Of a stretch of 64,000 nucleotides of DNA, positions 50,701-61,000 are shown one piece after another (position 1 is the stretch's first letter; each line of letters opens with the position of its first letter). The translations under genes were made by a program, and so were the position numbers. This DNA comes from Ancylostoma caninum (taxonomy: Eukaryota; Nematoda; Chromadorea; Rhabditida; Ancylostomatidae): contig JBAJFG010000637.1 of assembly GCA_037903475.1 (NCBI GenBank), forward strand, positions 310,001 to 374,000, in the 5' to 3' direction. The notes under the pieces are model-generated. The model made no database searches. It saw only the letters and a program-made list of their open reading frames with translations, and was not told the DNA's origin.

Positions 50701-53700
50701 AAAACCCAAAATTAATCGAGAATTTACCGGCACTCGTCTTACTCGAAGACTTAGCCGTTGCCATTTTTGAAACGGAATATCGATCAGAATCCTGGAAAAT
50801 TTAAATTTCATTGACATTACACTGAAACAACCGCATAAGACCAACTTACAAGTGGTCGACTGACGAGTATGGCCATTGTGGATGTCTCGGGCTGATGAAC
50901 CACTCTTCGAACGGACTCCCCAAGAGATACTGTGCGAATATGAAGCTTCTGAATCTCGTCCACCGTGCCGATCACAATCGTCTCTCCATCTGACATAACC
51001 AGGCTATTCCTGAAACCCATTTCCTTTCTTCCGATCCATCTCGTAACAATTAGAGGTCCATATGTGCGAAAACTTCAGAATGATACCTATACGACGACGA
51101 GTTAAGAGCACAGACGTGGGTGACTATTCGAAGGTTAACATTTGAGAAGACCAGTTTCCCATTAGATGAGAAGATCACAGCAGGACGATCACTACATACG
51201 AATATGTGCATCTGACCACGAGAGTAGAACCGATTCAAACTAGGTGGTTGTGTGCCAACGGTCGCTTTCTTCATTTCGAGCAGTGCTCCTAAACAATGTC
51301 ATTAAGGTATATTCGGTATCAAATCAAAATCAAGAGTCTGCTGAGCTTTTGAGCTAATTGCTTGCTTTCCTAGACTTCCTCTCAGAGTACAATACACATT
51401 CGTGCGTTTTTAATGGTCTTAAAAAACCACATATCATACCGTTTTCTCGATCGACGTGATAATAGTACAGTGTTCCGTCACCAAGAGCTACCATCAAGTA
51501 TATTGTATTCTCCAATTTGGTCATCATTATTGATCGTGGAAGCATATCGCCCGGCATGTTTTCACAAGTGATCTGTAAACAAATGATCTGATTTGCTGAC
51601 AAGGGTGAAATAATAAGTCCCTGGAAAAACTCGTATCTTCACATTAGGGTCTCAATCTCGAGATCTCAATATTCAGGTTTGGGGCCCATGAGTGACTTTG
51701 TGGGATCATCTTCGTAACATGTGTTAAAGGGATCCCGATTGCTCTCAATTCTCGAAAAAAAAAAGACTACCCCTTACGCATGCGGATCCTTGCTTGAAAG
51801 CACGATTTTCAAATCTGCCTTAAGCCCTTTGTGTGCAAAAAATAAAATAAAACTAGAGCAATATTGGAACAGCACAAAAGGAAATTAGGCTGAATAAATA
51901 ATAGAATAGCTCCGTAAAAATGCTAGATTTCACACAGTTCTATTCGCAGTAAAAAGGTAATGGCTTCTTTGGGGTAGAAAAGAAAGCCAGAAACACAAAC
52001 AGAACGTGAAATGAGAAATACGGACATATATAAAAACTTACTCAAAAAGTCATACCATGTCATACCATGCAAAAAAAGTCAAATGGAGCATGGAACTCAA
52101 CTGTTCAATGAAAAGGAAAGGAAGGGAAGCAATTCTGTCATAAAATGGTGTAAAACTCACTTCTGCGATGTTTGGAAGTGAATAAAGTGCAATCCTGTGG
52201 TGTTTCCAGAAACCAACGGCAATCAGCGTGGATTCCGTTGACTCCTCTGCAAAAATACAAAAGTCAACGCTAGCCGCAAATTCCTCAGAGTATTCAAGAC
52301 GATATGAGATGTTACCTATAGTGCCAATATCTATACAGGCAACTTCGTCTTGAAGGGTTACGCTAGCAACCTCTGTGATTGTCATGTCGCCACATTGGAG
52401 ATAGTATACCCGGGTGCCACAAGCCACAACCAGCTGTATACTAATAGTTAGAATGTGCCCACAGTTAGAATATGAACAAATGAGATTGACCTGTCCGCTT
52501 CCTTGGTTGACAGAAACCAAGTTAATCAGAGAACTATGAGAGGGTTTCCAAACAACTTTCTTGGTACCTTCACGAGCCAACAGAACAGACGTGGACGTCA
52601 CCTGAAGCAAATCTACAGCCTATCTTTCATTCTCTCACCATTCTGGCGCATTTATGAAAGAAAAAATCTTGAGTTGTGACTAGTTGAAAGGTGAATACAT
52701 CCCAGGAACATCGTTTTTCAACATAACTAGCACCACTAGATGGGATGTATTCTCTCACTGCAATTTCAAGCGTTGAAGAGCACTTTTCAGCTAGCCACAA
52801 CTAGCAAACAGAAAAATATTATAACCAACTTGTAGGACAATTTGAGAGGATCCCAACATTCCAGCCCACAGTGTGTGTTCGTCAGTTTCCAGATCTACAA
52901 CAATATGAGAAACATGATAGAATTGTGCGGTCCCGGAGCCTCATGTCAAATGTTTGTTGTTTGGCTTGGATCTGAGTACTCCTGCGTTTCCACTTTATTG
53001 GCTAGTTTCTGGTACAATAATACTTTCGTCAGGCCTATAACGTTTACAACTGCATTCAGTCTACTGTCACTTCTACAAATACTATGCGAATATACTGACC
53101 AGGCCAACGATCAAGCTATGCGACAACATATTCTGACAGTAGCAAATAAGCGACAGGAAAATTGCGCACTACCCACAAGAATGAGAGTCACTTGGATGAC
53201 AGATGTGACACTGTCGCAATCACCACCGCTACCTTCCCATCTTATGAGTTGTGATGCATCCGCTAAATCATTCTTATAGTTTATCTCTGGAGAGAGGCGT
53301 TTGATTGCCAGACTCCATCACTTTTCTTTATAGCGGAGCATCCAGTGAGCGGTGTAGTACCGTGGTCATTATTTTAGGAGGATCCTCGTACAGTGGACGT
53401 CAATGGCGGTGGCCCATCCGTGGGCCCAAGAAGGACGCCGCGCAACCGCGTTACGCGTGCCATAACTGATGTCTTCTGCTGCTGTCATGCTATTTCTAGC
53501 AGTTTTCCTACCCGTTTTACGGATTTTCGACCGAATAGGGAAGAAAAGCGCCTAGGAAAAGCATTCCTAAGGCAGACGAGAGCGATCCTGGTGCGCGCGA
53601 CGTGGTTGCGCGGCATCCTTTACGAGGCCGCAGATGGGCCACCGTCATTGACGTCCACTGTATGTGTGGTGGGCAGTGCGCAGTTTTCCTGTCGCTTAGT

Positions 53701-56339
53701 TGCAAGTGTCAGAATCTATTGTCGCATAGCTTGATTGTTGGCCTGGTCAGTATATTCGCATAATAGTTGTAGAAGTGATAATAGACTGAATGCAACGTAA
53801 ATGTTATAGGCCTGACGAAGGTATTATTGTACCGAAAGCTAGCCAATAAAGTGGAAACGCAACTCAGATCCAAGCCAAACAACAAATATAAGAAATATTT
53901 AACGAGAACGAATAGGCTCCATTGTATCTTCCTTTTGACTATTTCGTGCTACAAAACCGTCATCGACCTCGTTTAGAGATAAAATCTAATGGTGATAGGT
54001 TGCTGTTCCACGCGTTTCTCGTGTTTGAAACAAGAAAGCTACGTATATCTGGCACTAACCAAGCAATTGGGTATCCTCCAACTCTTCGCCATTCATAGCA
54101 AGAATATGAGTTTCAGAGCTGAGTGAAATGATTATATAGTTGTCCAGCTTTGAACCAATTTTCAAAGTGAATATGCCCTAAAAAGAAAGTGAGTAGAAAG
54201 AGACAGATTAAGAGCAAATTACAGCGCAAACAAACCTTTACACCGGGTATATCTACTGAAGCAGCTTCATCAATACCGATACCATTACGGATAATTCGCA
54301 GAGAACCCTCCTGGAATTAAAGAGCATGAGGAATGTAAGGTTGATGAACATAAAAAAACTTTTAAACCAGGCAGTTCACCTTGAATGCTCCTGAGCAGGT
54401 TATAATCTGATTTTGTCCATCACATTCCATAACAGCAATGTCACGAATAGGTGCGAGGTTCGTGAATGTTTGCAAGATCTAATGAAACAAAAAGTTGAGA
54501 AAAGAGAGAGAAAAAGGATTTAAGAAAATGATTTAGAAGGTACTAACCTGGACAAATGAGTTGTTCTCTGCATGAGGCTGTGATGTTAGTCGAACAAGTT
54601 GTGAATCACCGAAACGCGATCCAACGAATAGCACCCCATTATCCAAGTAAACCAAACACTCAGCAATTGTGGTCTCACCAAGAGATTCTATCTGAAAACA
54701 TGTTTCGAACTTCCTGATCGACCATTGAAAAAGAGTAGCGGAAAACGAGACCTTGAGATCTTTAACGCATGGGCTGGGTGCTTTAACGTCAACGTCAAGA
54801 ACAAGCATGTAGAGAACACCGTGGTCATCAGCGAGGAGAAAGCTACAAACATCAGAGTCATCGCAAAATACGCATTCGGGATCGCAATACCAGTATTACC
54901 GTTGTCCATTAGTATCGACGGAAGCGTAGCATGTGAAAAGAGCCTTATTCATGGTGTTGGGGGATATTGTGAGGTACACATTATCTTCTCTGAAACGAAA
55001 GGTGGCCCATCAGAGTGCAAAAGAACTATGGGCTGACTAATAACGAACCCGTTATATAGTATTGTTTCTTGTCCGATGACTATCACACCACCACAAGGCA
55101 AAGGCACTGGGATGACCATCCTGGCTTCAGTTTCGATGTTATCCTAAACTATAAATTTAGAGGAAAATATCCATGGAACAAGAGATGTAGTGGGGTACCT
55201 GCTTGGAAATTGTCTTTAGCTCCTTTTCAGCTAAGGACAATTCCACGGTCTTCAAGTGTCTGCCATTCGAGTCCTGTGAGATATATGCGAGTCTTATGGA
55301 GTCGCCTTAACGGATCATATCAATACCTAAACTCTTCCCATGTGTTGCAAGAGGCGCGGTCTTATGAAAAAAGGAAAAAAAGCGGGGGCACTTTCACTAT
55401 ATTAGAGTCGGCGGTCAGAAGAAACACCTTGTTTATAGAAAAGTGGTGATACCGCGTTCAAACAAGCAGAAGTAAAAAGCATGTCTTCTCCTCCAACCTT
55501 CAGGAGAACAAATGATGGCAACACTTAGCGCAAAACAACTGATGGTAGCCATGAACACTCACCCTGAGTCTCAATGAAACTTAGATCCACGATCGCGAGG
55601 TCCTCAAATCGCACATTGAAGGACTTCAAGTCCTTATTATCCTCCCACTGTATAATTTTCAGCGTCCCATCATAAATTCGCAAAGCTATCAGCTAAAATT
55701 CAAGGAGATTTCATCACCTGGGCCGCTTTTTTGCTCATGGATGGGAAGTTCGTGAACAAAAATTATAACTTACACCTGATTTATTCACGCACGCAATAGG
55801 ACCGTAATCGCTCGGCCGACCAACACGATCACAGACACTTCCTGCAGCTCTTGTGATCAGTTCATTTTTCTCAACATCCCATGCAACGATAGCAAGGTGG
55901 TTCTTGGCCGTGAGAATCAGCAAACTGTCGCGACTCTGTAGCAGAAAAAAAAACATAAATTCATGATTAACACAAATTCAAAGGAAAAACTGACCTCGCC
56001 TTTGGGTCTGAAAAGCCTAATTGTTTCGATTCTTCCAAATACAGGCACTTCCTGAACTACCTTCAACCCATCGGAAGCTACTTTTACAATTTCCAAGCGA
56101 TTCACTTTGGCGAGGATCAAGTTCATGTCTTCATCGCCTGTGAAAAAAGGAATTAAGAAGGATATTAGTAGAAACTCTAGGAATATCTCGTAAAAAAGGT
56201 ATGGTACCAGCGAAAACACAAGACCTTTCTAAAACCGTATACGATTTCGAGCGCTAGAAGCCCCACCTGTAAAGTTGCCAACGACGGCATCCGTGACGAC
56301 GGATGCCTTTTTAGCTGATACTATGTAGTTCAAAGACAT
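47760..56339 (-). CDS. ddb-1: DDB1, damage-specific DNA-binding protein 1 (CUL4 E3 ligase adaptor), complete
   Basis: I resolved 31 in-frame GT-AG exons (minus): 56339-56267, 56137-55995, 55935-55774, 55692-55563, 55523-55498, 55273-55199, 55143-55049, 54989-54900, 54842-54752, 54691-54548, 54478-54380, 54310-54236, 54177-54060, 52894-52830, 52601-52491, 52433-52316, 52246-52161, 51572-51440, 51288-51087, 51009-50850, 50791-50728, 50631-50508, 50412-50322, 50234-50101, 50031-49938, 49882-49794, 49727-49589, 49363-49200, 49128-49023, 48951-48858, 47833-47760. They sum to 3369 nt (1122 aa; human DDB1 has 1140). Conserved blocks include [60 protein letters not shown]-type [58 protein letters not shown] and the C-terminus [12 protein letters not shown]1 is a triple beta-propeller that links CUL4 to DCAF receptors. 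The ATG lies 38 nt after an acceptor (56378), consistent with trans-splicing. The 1.17-kb intron 52895-54059 holds a nested transposon. Confidence 0.96.
47834..48857 (-). other. Last intron of ddb-1 with GC-rich segments
   Basis: A 1-kb intron, longer than most in this gene. GC-rich stretches at about 47960-48060, 48150-48350 and 48400-48640 contain open frames (for example 48431-48628) without domain or splice context. The piece at 48290-48360 weakly resembles the 46040-46260 element family. I see no gene nested here. Confidence 0.4.
53391..53660. mobile_element. 270-bp Tc/mariner-like MITE, copy 1 (nested)
   Basis: The ends are CAGTGGACGTCAATGGCGGT and its near reverse complement, with TA dinucleotides directly outside (53389-53390 and 53661-53662). 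TA duplication and CAGTGG ends are typical of Tc1/mariner-related elements. It sits between the arms of the mini-PLE, so it inserted after it. No transposase is encoded. Confidence 0.85.
53808..53850 (+). ncRNA. Hammerhead ribozyme in right arm of the mini-PLE
   Basis: AGGC stem I strand (53808-53811), CTGACGA (53812-53818), extra A, stem II GGTA/TACC around TTATTG (53820-53833), GAAA (53834-53837), palindromic AGCT, triplet CTA, GCC closing stem I (53842-53844), AATAAA (53845-53850). The left-arm copy (minus, about 52995-53035) has a damaged GAAA region (CAGAAACTA) and is probably inactive. Confidence 0.65.
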
Positions 56340-56972
56340 CCAGTGTCTGCCAGATTTGAAAGGTGAAGGATTTGAAACCTGAAAGATGTATATGTACAGA
56401 TCTTCATGCTGTAGATACATATACTTCAATTAACAGATGTTATGGATGCGAGATATCGGTCAAGTGTACTCCTTGAGCCGCAAAGATGGTGCTGCGAAAG
56501 ATACATTTACTAATCAAACACTCTGAGCCGAGTAAAGAGGCGAATATGCCGAAGAAGAGACTGATATCACGAAAATTAGATGCGCGATTGAGCTACAGGT
56601 TCAGAGTCAATTCAAAACAACACAACAAGCACTTCAAACAGGAAATAGGAGAGGTCTATGCTTAGAGAGAATCTCACTTTCTAGCACTACCGTGAAACTG
56701 CCCAAAAACAAATCAAAACAGTGGAAAATAGTAGGCTTCCCCTGAAAAAGCTATTCAATTTTCGTGCACAGGACAGTGGGCGGTTCACTCGATCGCGCGC
56801 GGTTCTGAGGACGAGTTAGTCTGCACCACTAACTGGAGCGCAAAGTTACGCTGGAGCTACAAAACTCCAATTGCCGCTGGTATGTATTTTAAAGTTTTTG
56901 ACTTACTTCTTTTTTCTTCAGTGTTTACTACTTTAGAGTCTTCTTAATATTTATGCTCGAGTGTTTTAGGAA
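56340..56972. promoter_or_regulatory. Shared intergenic region of divergent ddb-1 and imp-4
   Basis: The two start codons are 633 bp apart and face away from each other. An acceptor for ddb-1 lies at 56378 (minus) and one for imp-4 at 56969 (gtgttttag), leaving about 590 bp for promoters and outrons. A bidirectional promoter is inferred from the geometry; no specific core element is evident. Confidence 0.5.
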
Positions 56973-59550
56973 ATGATCCGCCGTGAGAATCGCCTACGGC
57001 GAGAGTACATCTACAGGAAAAGTCTAGAGGAGAAGCAGCGCGCCATCGAAGAGAAACGGGAGAAGATCAAAGACGCGCTAGAAAATAACAAGTTAGTCAA
57101 CCTCATTTTCTCAGTCTTACATGGAACGTTTCACCAGTGCTCAAAAAAGGGTGCTTAATTGCTGAGGAAACAAATAGGCTTATCCTGACTTGGTATTTTT
57201 GTAGGTTTAAAATAATTTGTTTAGGAAAATTGACAGCTCGTTGCGGAAGGATGCTATAGAGCTTGCTAACGGTGCAGAATGGGGTGGACAGGTGCGAACT
57301 TTATGACATTTGTTCCGACTTTTTCATAGTTTGTTATGGGTACTTTGCAGTCATTAGGGGCTCTCGGCAGATTGCAGTTCTTTCCAAACCTTTTGACGTA
57401 GTAGAGCAGCTGGAAATCGCGATACCAGATTCTGCAGATACTGATCAGGAGTTTCCTAAACATTACATGAGGCTGCTTCGGTCACCATTGTTCATTAACA
57501 TTAGTAAAAAAAAGATCCTTCACGAGCTGCTGAAGTTGAACAGATGAAATCTCTTTGAAAACATTTTTGATTTAGTTCACATTTACAAAGCTATTGCAAC
57601 TTGAGCTGCAAATAATAAATTTAAATTTTTGAGATCATGTCAATTGATGATGAGTATCGTTGGGCTGGAACGAAGGACCCTAAAATTGTAATTACCACCA
57701 GTCGGGATCCATCTAGCAAGCTGAAGATATTCGTGAAGGTACTCGTGATCTCATTGCCGATTTGGTACCTGTTCTCATACTAGTTTTTTTTTCTAGGAAA
57801 TGAAGCTGATTTTCCCCAATGCACAGAGGTTGAACAGAGGTCATTATGACGTCAAACAACTTGTGCAGGCTTGTCGAGCGAATGATGTAAGCATGCAATT
57901 TTTATGTTGGCACGTTCTACTTTCTTTATATCGTCTTTTCAACTTTTTATCTCCCCCTTTCTTTCGTAAGCTACATGTTTTAGGTCACTGATTTCATCTT
58001 GTTGACTGAAACACGTGGAAATCCTGATGGGATGGTGGTATGTCACCTTCCTTTCGGTCCGACTGCTTACTTTACTCTGGCAAATGTAGTTATGCGACAT
58101 GATATTCCTGACAGAGAAGCTGTTAGTGAACAGTATCCTCATCTAATATTTCACAACCTTGGTAGTCGTCTTGGTCAGAGAGTGAGTTATGTTTCATTCC
58201 GTCCCCTTTTTTTCGTATTGGAATCTTTTTATAACTTTAATCACTTGTAGTGTTGTTTTCGGAGTAATGTCGGGATGTTTCTTATTTTCACATCTTGACT
58301 CTCTTTCATTTAAGTTAAGTATGTACTCGTGAGCTCCAAATGTCTTAAAATGTTTGACATTACTGGTTTCACCGATTATCTTCATAATTCTGTACACTAT
58401 ATTCCATTTATCCGTGCTTGTTTGCAGTTTACCTCTATTCTGAAGTATTTATTCCCTGTTCCAAAGGAAAGTTCTAAAAGAGTGATCACTTTCGCCAACA
58501 CTGATGACTTCATATCCTTCCGACATCATACTTATTCGGTTAGCATTTTCATCTGTTTTCTCAATATGGTCTCATCTTACCATCAGCTTAATCTATTCCG
58601 TTTAGACTGTTGAAGGTGGAGAAATTGAATTGAAGGAAGTTGGACCACGTTTTGAATTACGACGTAAGTTTTGCGGCCTAAAAGTTTGTCCAGTTCAAGA
58701 AATTTATCGGAGACGGGACTTTTCGCGCCTGAGTCGAATACTCGAATACTCGAAGACCCTTTTTCTGGTTGAGCCTAGCACACTCCCCCCCCCCCCCCAT
58801 TATCACCTATACTCTGACTCAGCAGTTCATTATAAAATGCGATCTCTCTCAGTCGATATCCCCTTATTTTTCTTACGATCACATGCTCTTCTGTTATAGA
58901 TTGTTAGATTATCATTCCTTCTCGAATATATCCTTCTCTATAATAATAATTTAGTTAATTTGACCAATAGTTTACGAATCTATTCAAAAACATTTGAATA
59001 TTTAAGAAAAGGGAAAGCCCTACACTCTCTTCTCATCTTCCTACAGGATTACATTTCTGTTTTTATTATGAAAATTTTTGACTTTTTCAAAGCCGATCAT
59101 TCGAATTCTAGTTATTCGGTTCCAGTTTGAGTATACTCTGTTCCTTCATCAGTCTCGCCTCTGATTCTTTGGGACTACATTTGAGCCTACCTTCTTTTAT
59201 GCTTACGTTTGCAACCAATTTTATTTCGACGCGAATGCAGCAGATATAAATTAACCAAACTTTCCATTCCGTTGTTCCGTTGGGTAGTTGTAATTGAAGA
59301 CTTCTTCTTTGCCCCAGTCTTCATTTTTTTTAGTTTGATCTCATGGTCTCCACAACTGCTTAGTTCTGTTGTTAGTGACACTATACTTGTCTATCTGAGA
59401 ACTCTCTATTCAGCATACGCTATCAAACTGGGAACACTAGAAAATATAGCAGCCGCTGAAGATGAATGGGTGTTGCGGTCCTTCATGAACACATCAAGAA
59501 AGAGGCAACTATTGAGTAACAAAGAAGACGAGAGCGAAGAGGAAGATTAA
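56973..59550 (+). CDS. imp-4: IMP4, U3 small nucleolar ribonucleoprotein Brix-domain protein, complete
   Basis: Eight exons (plus): 56973-57091, 57225-57291, 57634-57738, 57797-57886, 57984-58181, 58428-58538, 58606-58663 and 59414-59550, all in frame, 294 aa (human IMP4 has 291). The N-terminal helix MIRRENRLRREYIYRKSLEE matches the family, then DDEYRWAGTKDPKIVITTSR, the Brix/sigma70-like domain with FPNAQRLNRG, HLPFGPTAYFTLANVVMRHD and LKYLFPVPKE, VITFANTDDFISFRHH, VGPRFELR, YAIKLGTLE and an acidic tail, KEDESEEED. IMP4 acts with IMP3 and MPP10 in U3 snoRNP-dependent early pre-rRNA cleavage in the nucleolus. An acceptor 3 nt before the ATG suggests SL trans-splicing. The exon 3 acceptor (tttttgag) is non-standard before its AG. 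The last intron (58664-59413) carries MITE-like sequence and a poly-C run at about 58787. Confidence 0.96.
58720..59140. mobile_element. Decayed MITE-like segment in the last imp-4 intron
   Basis: GTCGAATACTCGAATACTCG at the left and ATTCGAATTCTAGTTATTCG at the right, with an internal AAGAAAAGGGAAAGCCCTAC block also found near 36860, resemble the 40502-40852 family. Boundaries are approximate. Confidence 0.35.
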
Positions 59551-60435
59551 GCTCTAATTTGTTTTAGACTGTTTCTGTCGTCTCAATTTATTGTTGTTGT
59601 TTTTGTTTGCCGTTATTGTTTCTTTGTTACGTTTCAGAGAAAGATGAAATAAAAATGAAATGGAATGGTGGTCATGAGCTGGTAATTATAGGGGTGGAAA
59701 ATTATCAGCAACGGAATAAACTGGAAACTTTCAACATGAGAACTGCGGTATTCACTGTGGGCCGAAAATTTTATGATTTGCACTCCGTTTTTTTTCTTCT
59801 GATCCACAGTTCATAGCTTTTCATGTGCAGTGGAAGTTAAATTTCCACTGCCAATTTCCTTTCGTCTGAGATTTCGAAATAGGGTTTCATCTTTGAAGGT
59901 TTTTTTTTCTTGCTCACGAAAAAACCCCTGTTCATCGATAGTCATGATTGCCTCTTGCAATTTTCATTTCCTAAAACATTGATTCTGGACCATTTTGTTT
60001 AGCTGCTAATGAGGTTCACAGAACACAGAGCTAAAAGATCTGTAATGCCTTTATTAGATGCAAGTATCTTTAATGACAATGAAAGACAAGCGACAAATCA
60101 CAATTTTATTCATCTGATTCTCTCGACTCCCTCTTTCTCTTCTTTCTTCTCTTCTTCTTCTGAAAAAAAAAACAAGGTTTTGCGAGCAAAACGGTGCACC
60201 TTTTTTCGTTCATACTTTTCACAAATAGCATCACCGCTGCTGCGACGACTTCAATTTCAACACGTATCGATTGTGAAAGGCCAATCGCCGATGTCGAACC
60301 ACCCACAATCAATAGGTATCAAAAATTGAGTCACCATGGTGAAGGCCATGCAAGGTGCTATACTTTCGTGATTTTTGGATTTCCTCACTGGATTTATAGA
60401 TTTTTTTTATTTTGACGAACGCAGCGCAGGCTCAC
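59551..60435. other. Region between imp-4 and the next gene (convergent)
   Basis: The imp-4 3' UTR probably extends into the T-rich DNA after 59550. On the minus strand, further 3' exons of the gene at 60436-61000 should lie here, because its exon at 60567-60436 ends in a donor site; I could not identify them with confidence. Confidence 0.35.
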
Positions 60436-61000
60436 CTTTTTCTTCTTTTTGTGTTTCTTTGATTCCATTTTCTCTAGCAAATTAAGCAAAGCAGGCCTTG
60501 TTTGCCTCTGTGACTCCATTCTTCTTAGCTCTTTCGCCTCGACAGATCCAGCAAGCACATCGAATCCCTTGACAACACACGCTCATTAGGCTGCTTTCTA
60601 GTGTTCAGAGTAGTGATTAGATCCGGACACGACATACCTCCGACTGAAGTGCAGCGATCCTCCTGGCGATGTCTTTCCATGCCGCATTGAGCGCGGAACT
60701 TCTTTTCTTCGCAGCCCAGACGAACACAGCTGCCGAGTTGGCCACTCCTCTCACATTTTTCACGAACTCTTCCTGAACCACGAGGAGATTAGCACCTGCT
60801 TTTGCTTGTAGTTGAGAATTTTGCCTTACCGTAGGTGATCCTTGAAATTGTTGCACAAAAAGCACTTGGGGATTGGTTGCCGACATCTCCAAGGGTTTTT
60901 CCTTGGAAGCAGTTAGTGGTCCTTCTAGGGAGCCTTCCGCACTTTCAGAGCTGCCGGATTCGTCGTCGTCGTCGTCCTCATTTTCGGTAGCTGCTTCTTC
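60436..61000 (-). CDS. Unrecognised acidic / lysine-rich protein, three internal exons (partial)
   Basis: Exons 61000-60830, 60772-60638 and 60567-60436 (minus) join in phase 0 through GT-AG introns of 57 and 70 bp. The first encodes a strongly acidic, low-complexity stretch (NEDDDDDESGSSESAEGS) and then LFVQQFQGSPT. The second encodes a likely helix (FVKNVRGVANSAAVFVWAAK and onward to ARRIAALQSE). The third encodes GFDVLAGSVEAKELRRMESQ, then RPALLNLLEKMESKKHKKKK, a basic end resembling a nuclear or nucleolar localisation signal. An acceptor (attacag) before 61000 and a donor after 60436 show that exons are missing on both sides. I do not recognise the family and propose no function. Confidence 0.65.

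Larger units (their letters stand above)
52952..53887. mobile_element. Mini Penelope-like element with inverted arms, in a ddb-1 intron
   Basis: The left arm (52952-53175) and right arm (53669-53887) are imperfect inverted copies of about 220 bp. Each carries the PLE-type block (GCCAATAAAG, GAAA, stem II, CTGACGA) pointing outwards. Between the arms lie about 210 bp of unrelated sequence plus the 270-bp MITE at 53391-53660. No reverse transcriptase is left. The arrangement mirrors the full-length array at 30-36 kb. Target duplications were not clear. Confidence 0.65.

Noticed and set aside
57263..57547. 94-codon plus frame in the second imp-4 intron
   Set aside because: The IMP4 alignment is continuous without it; it is intron sequence read through.
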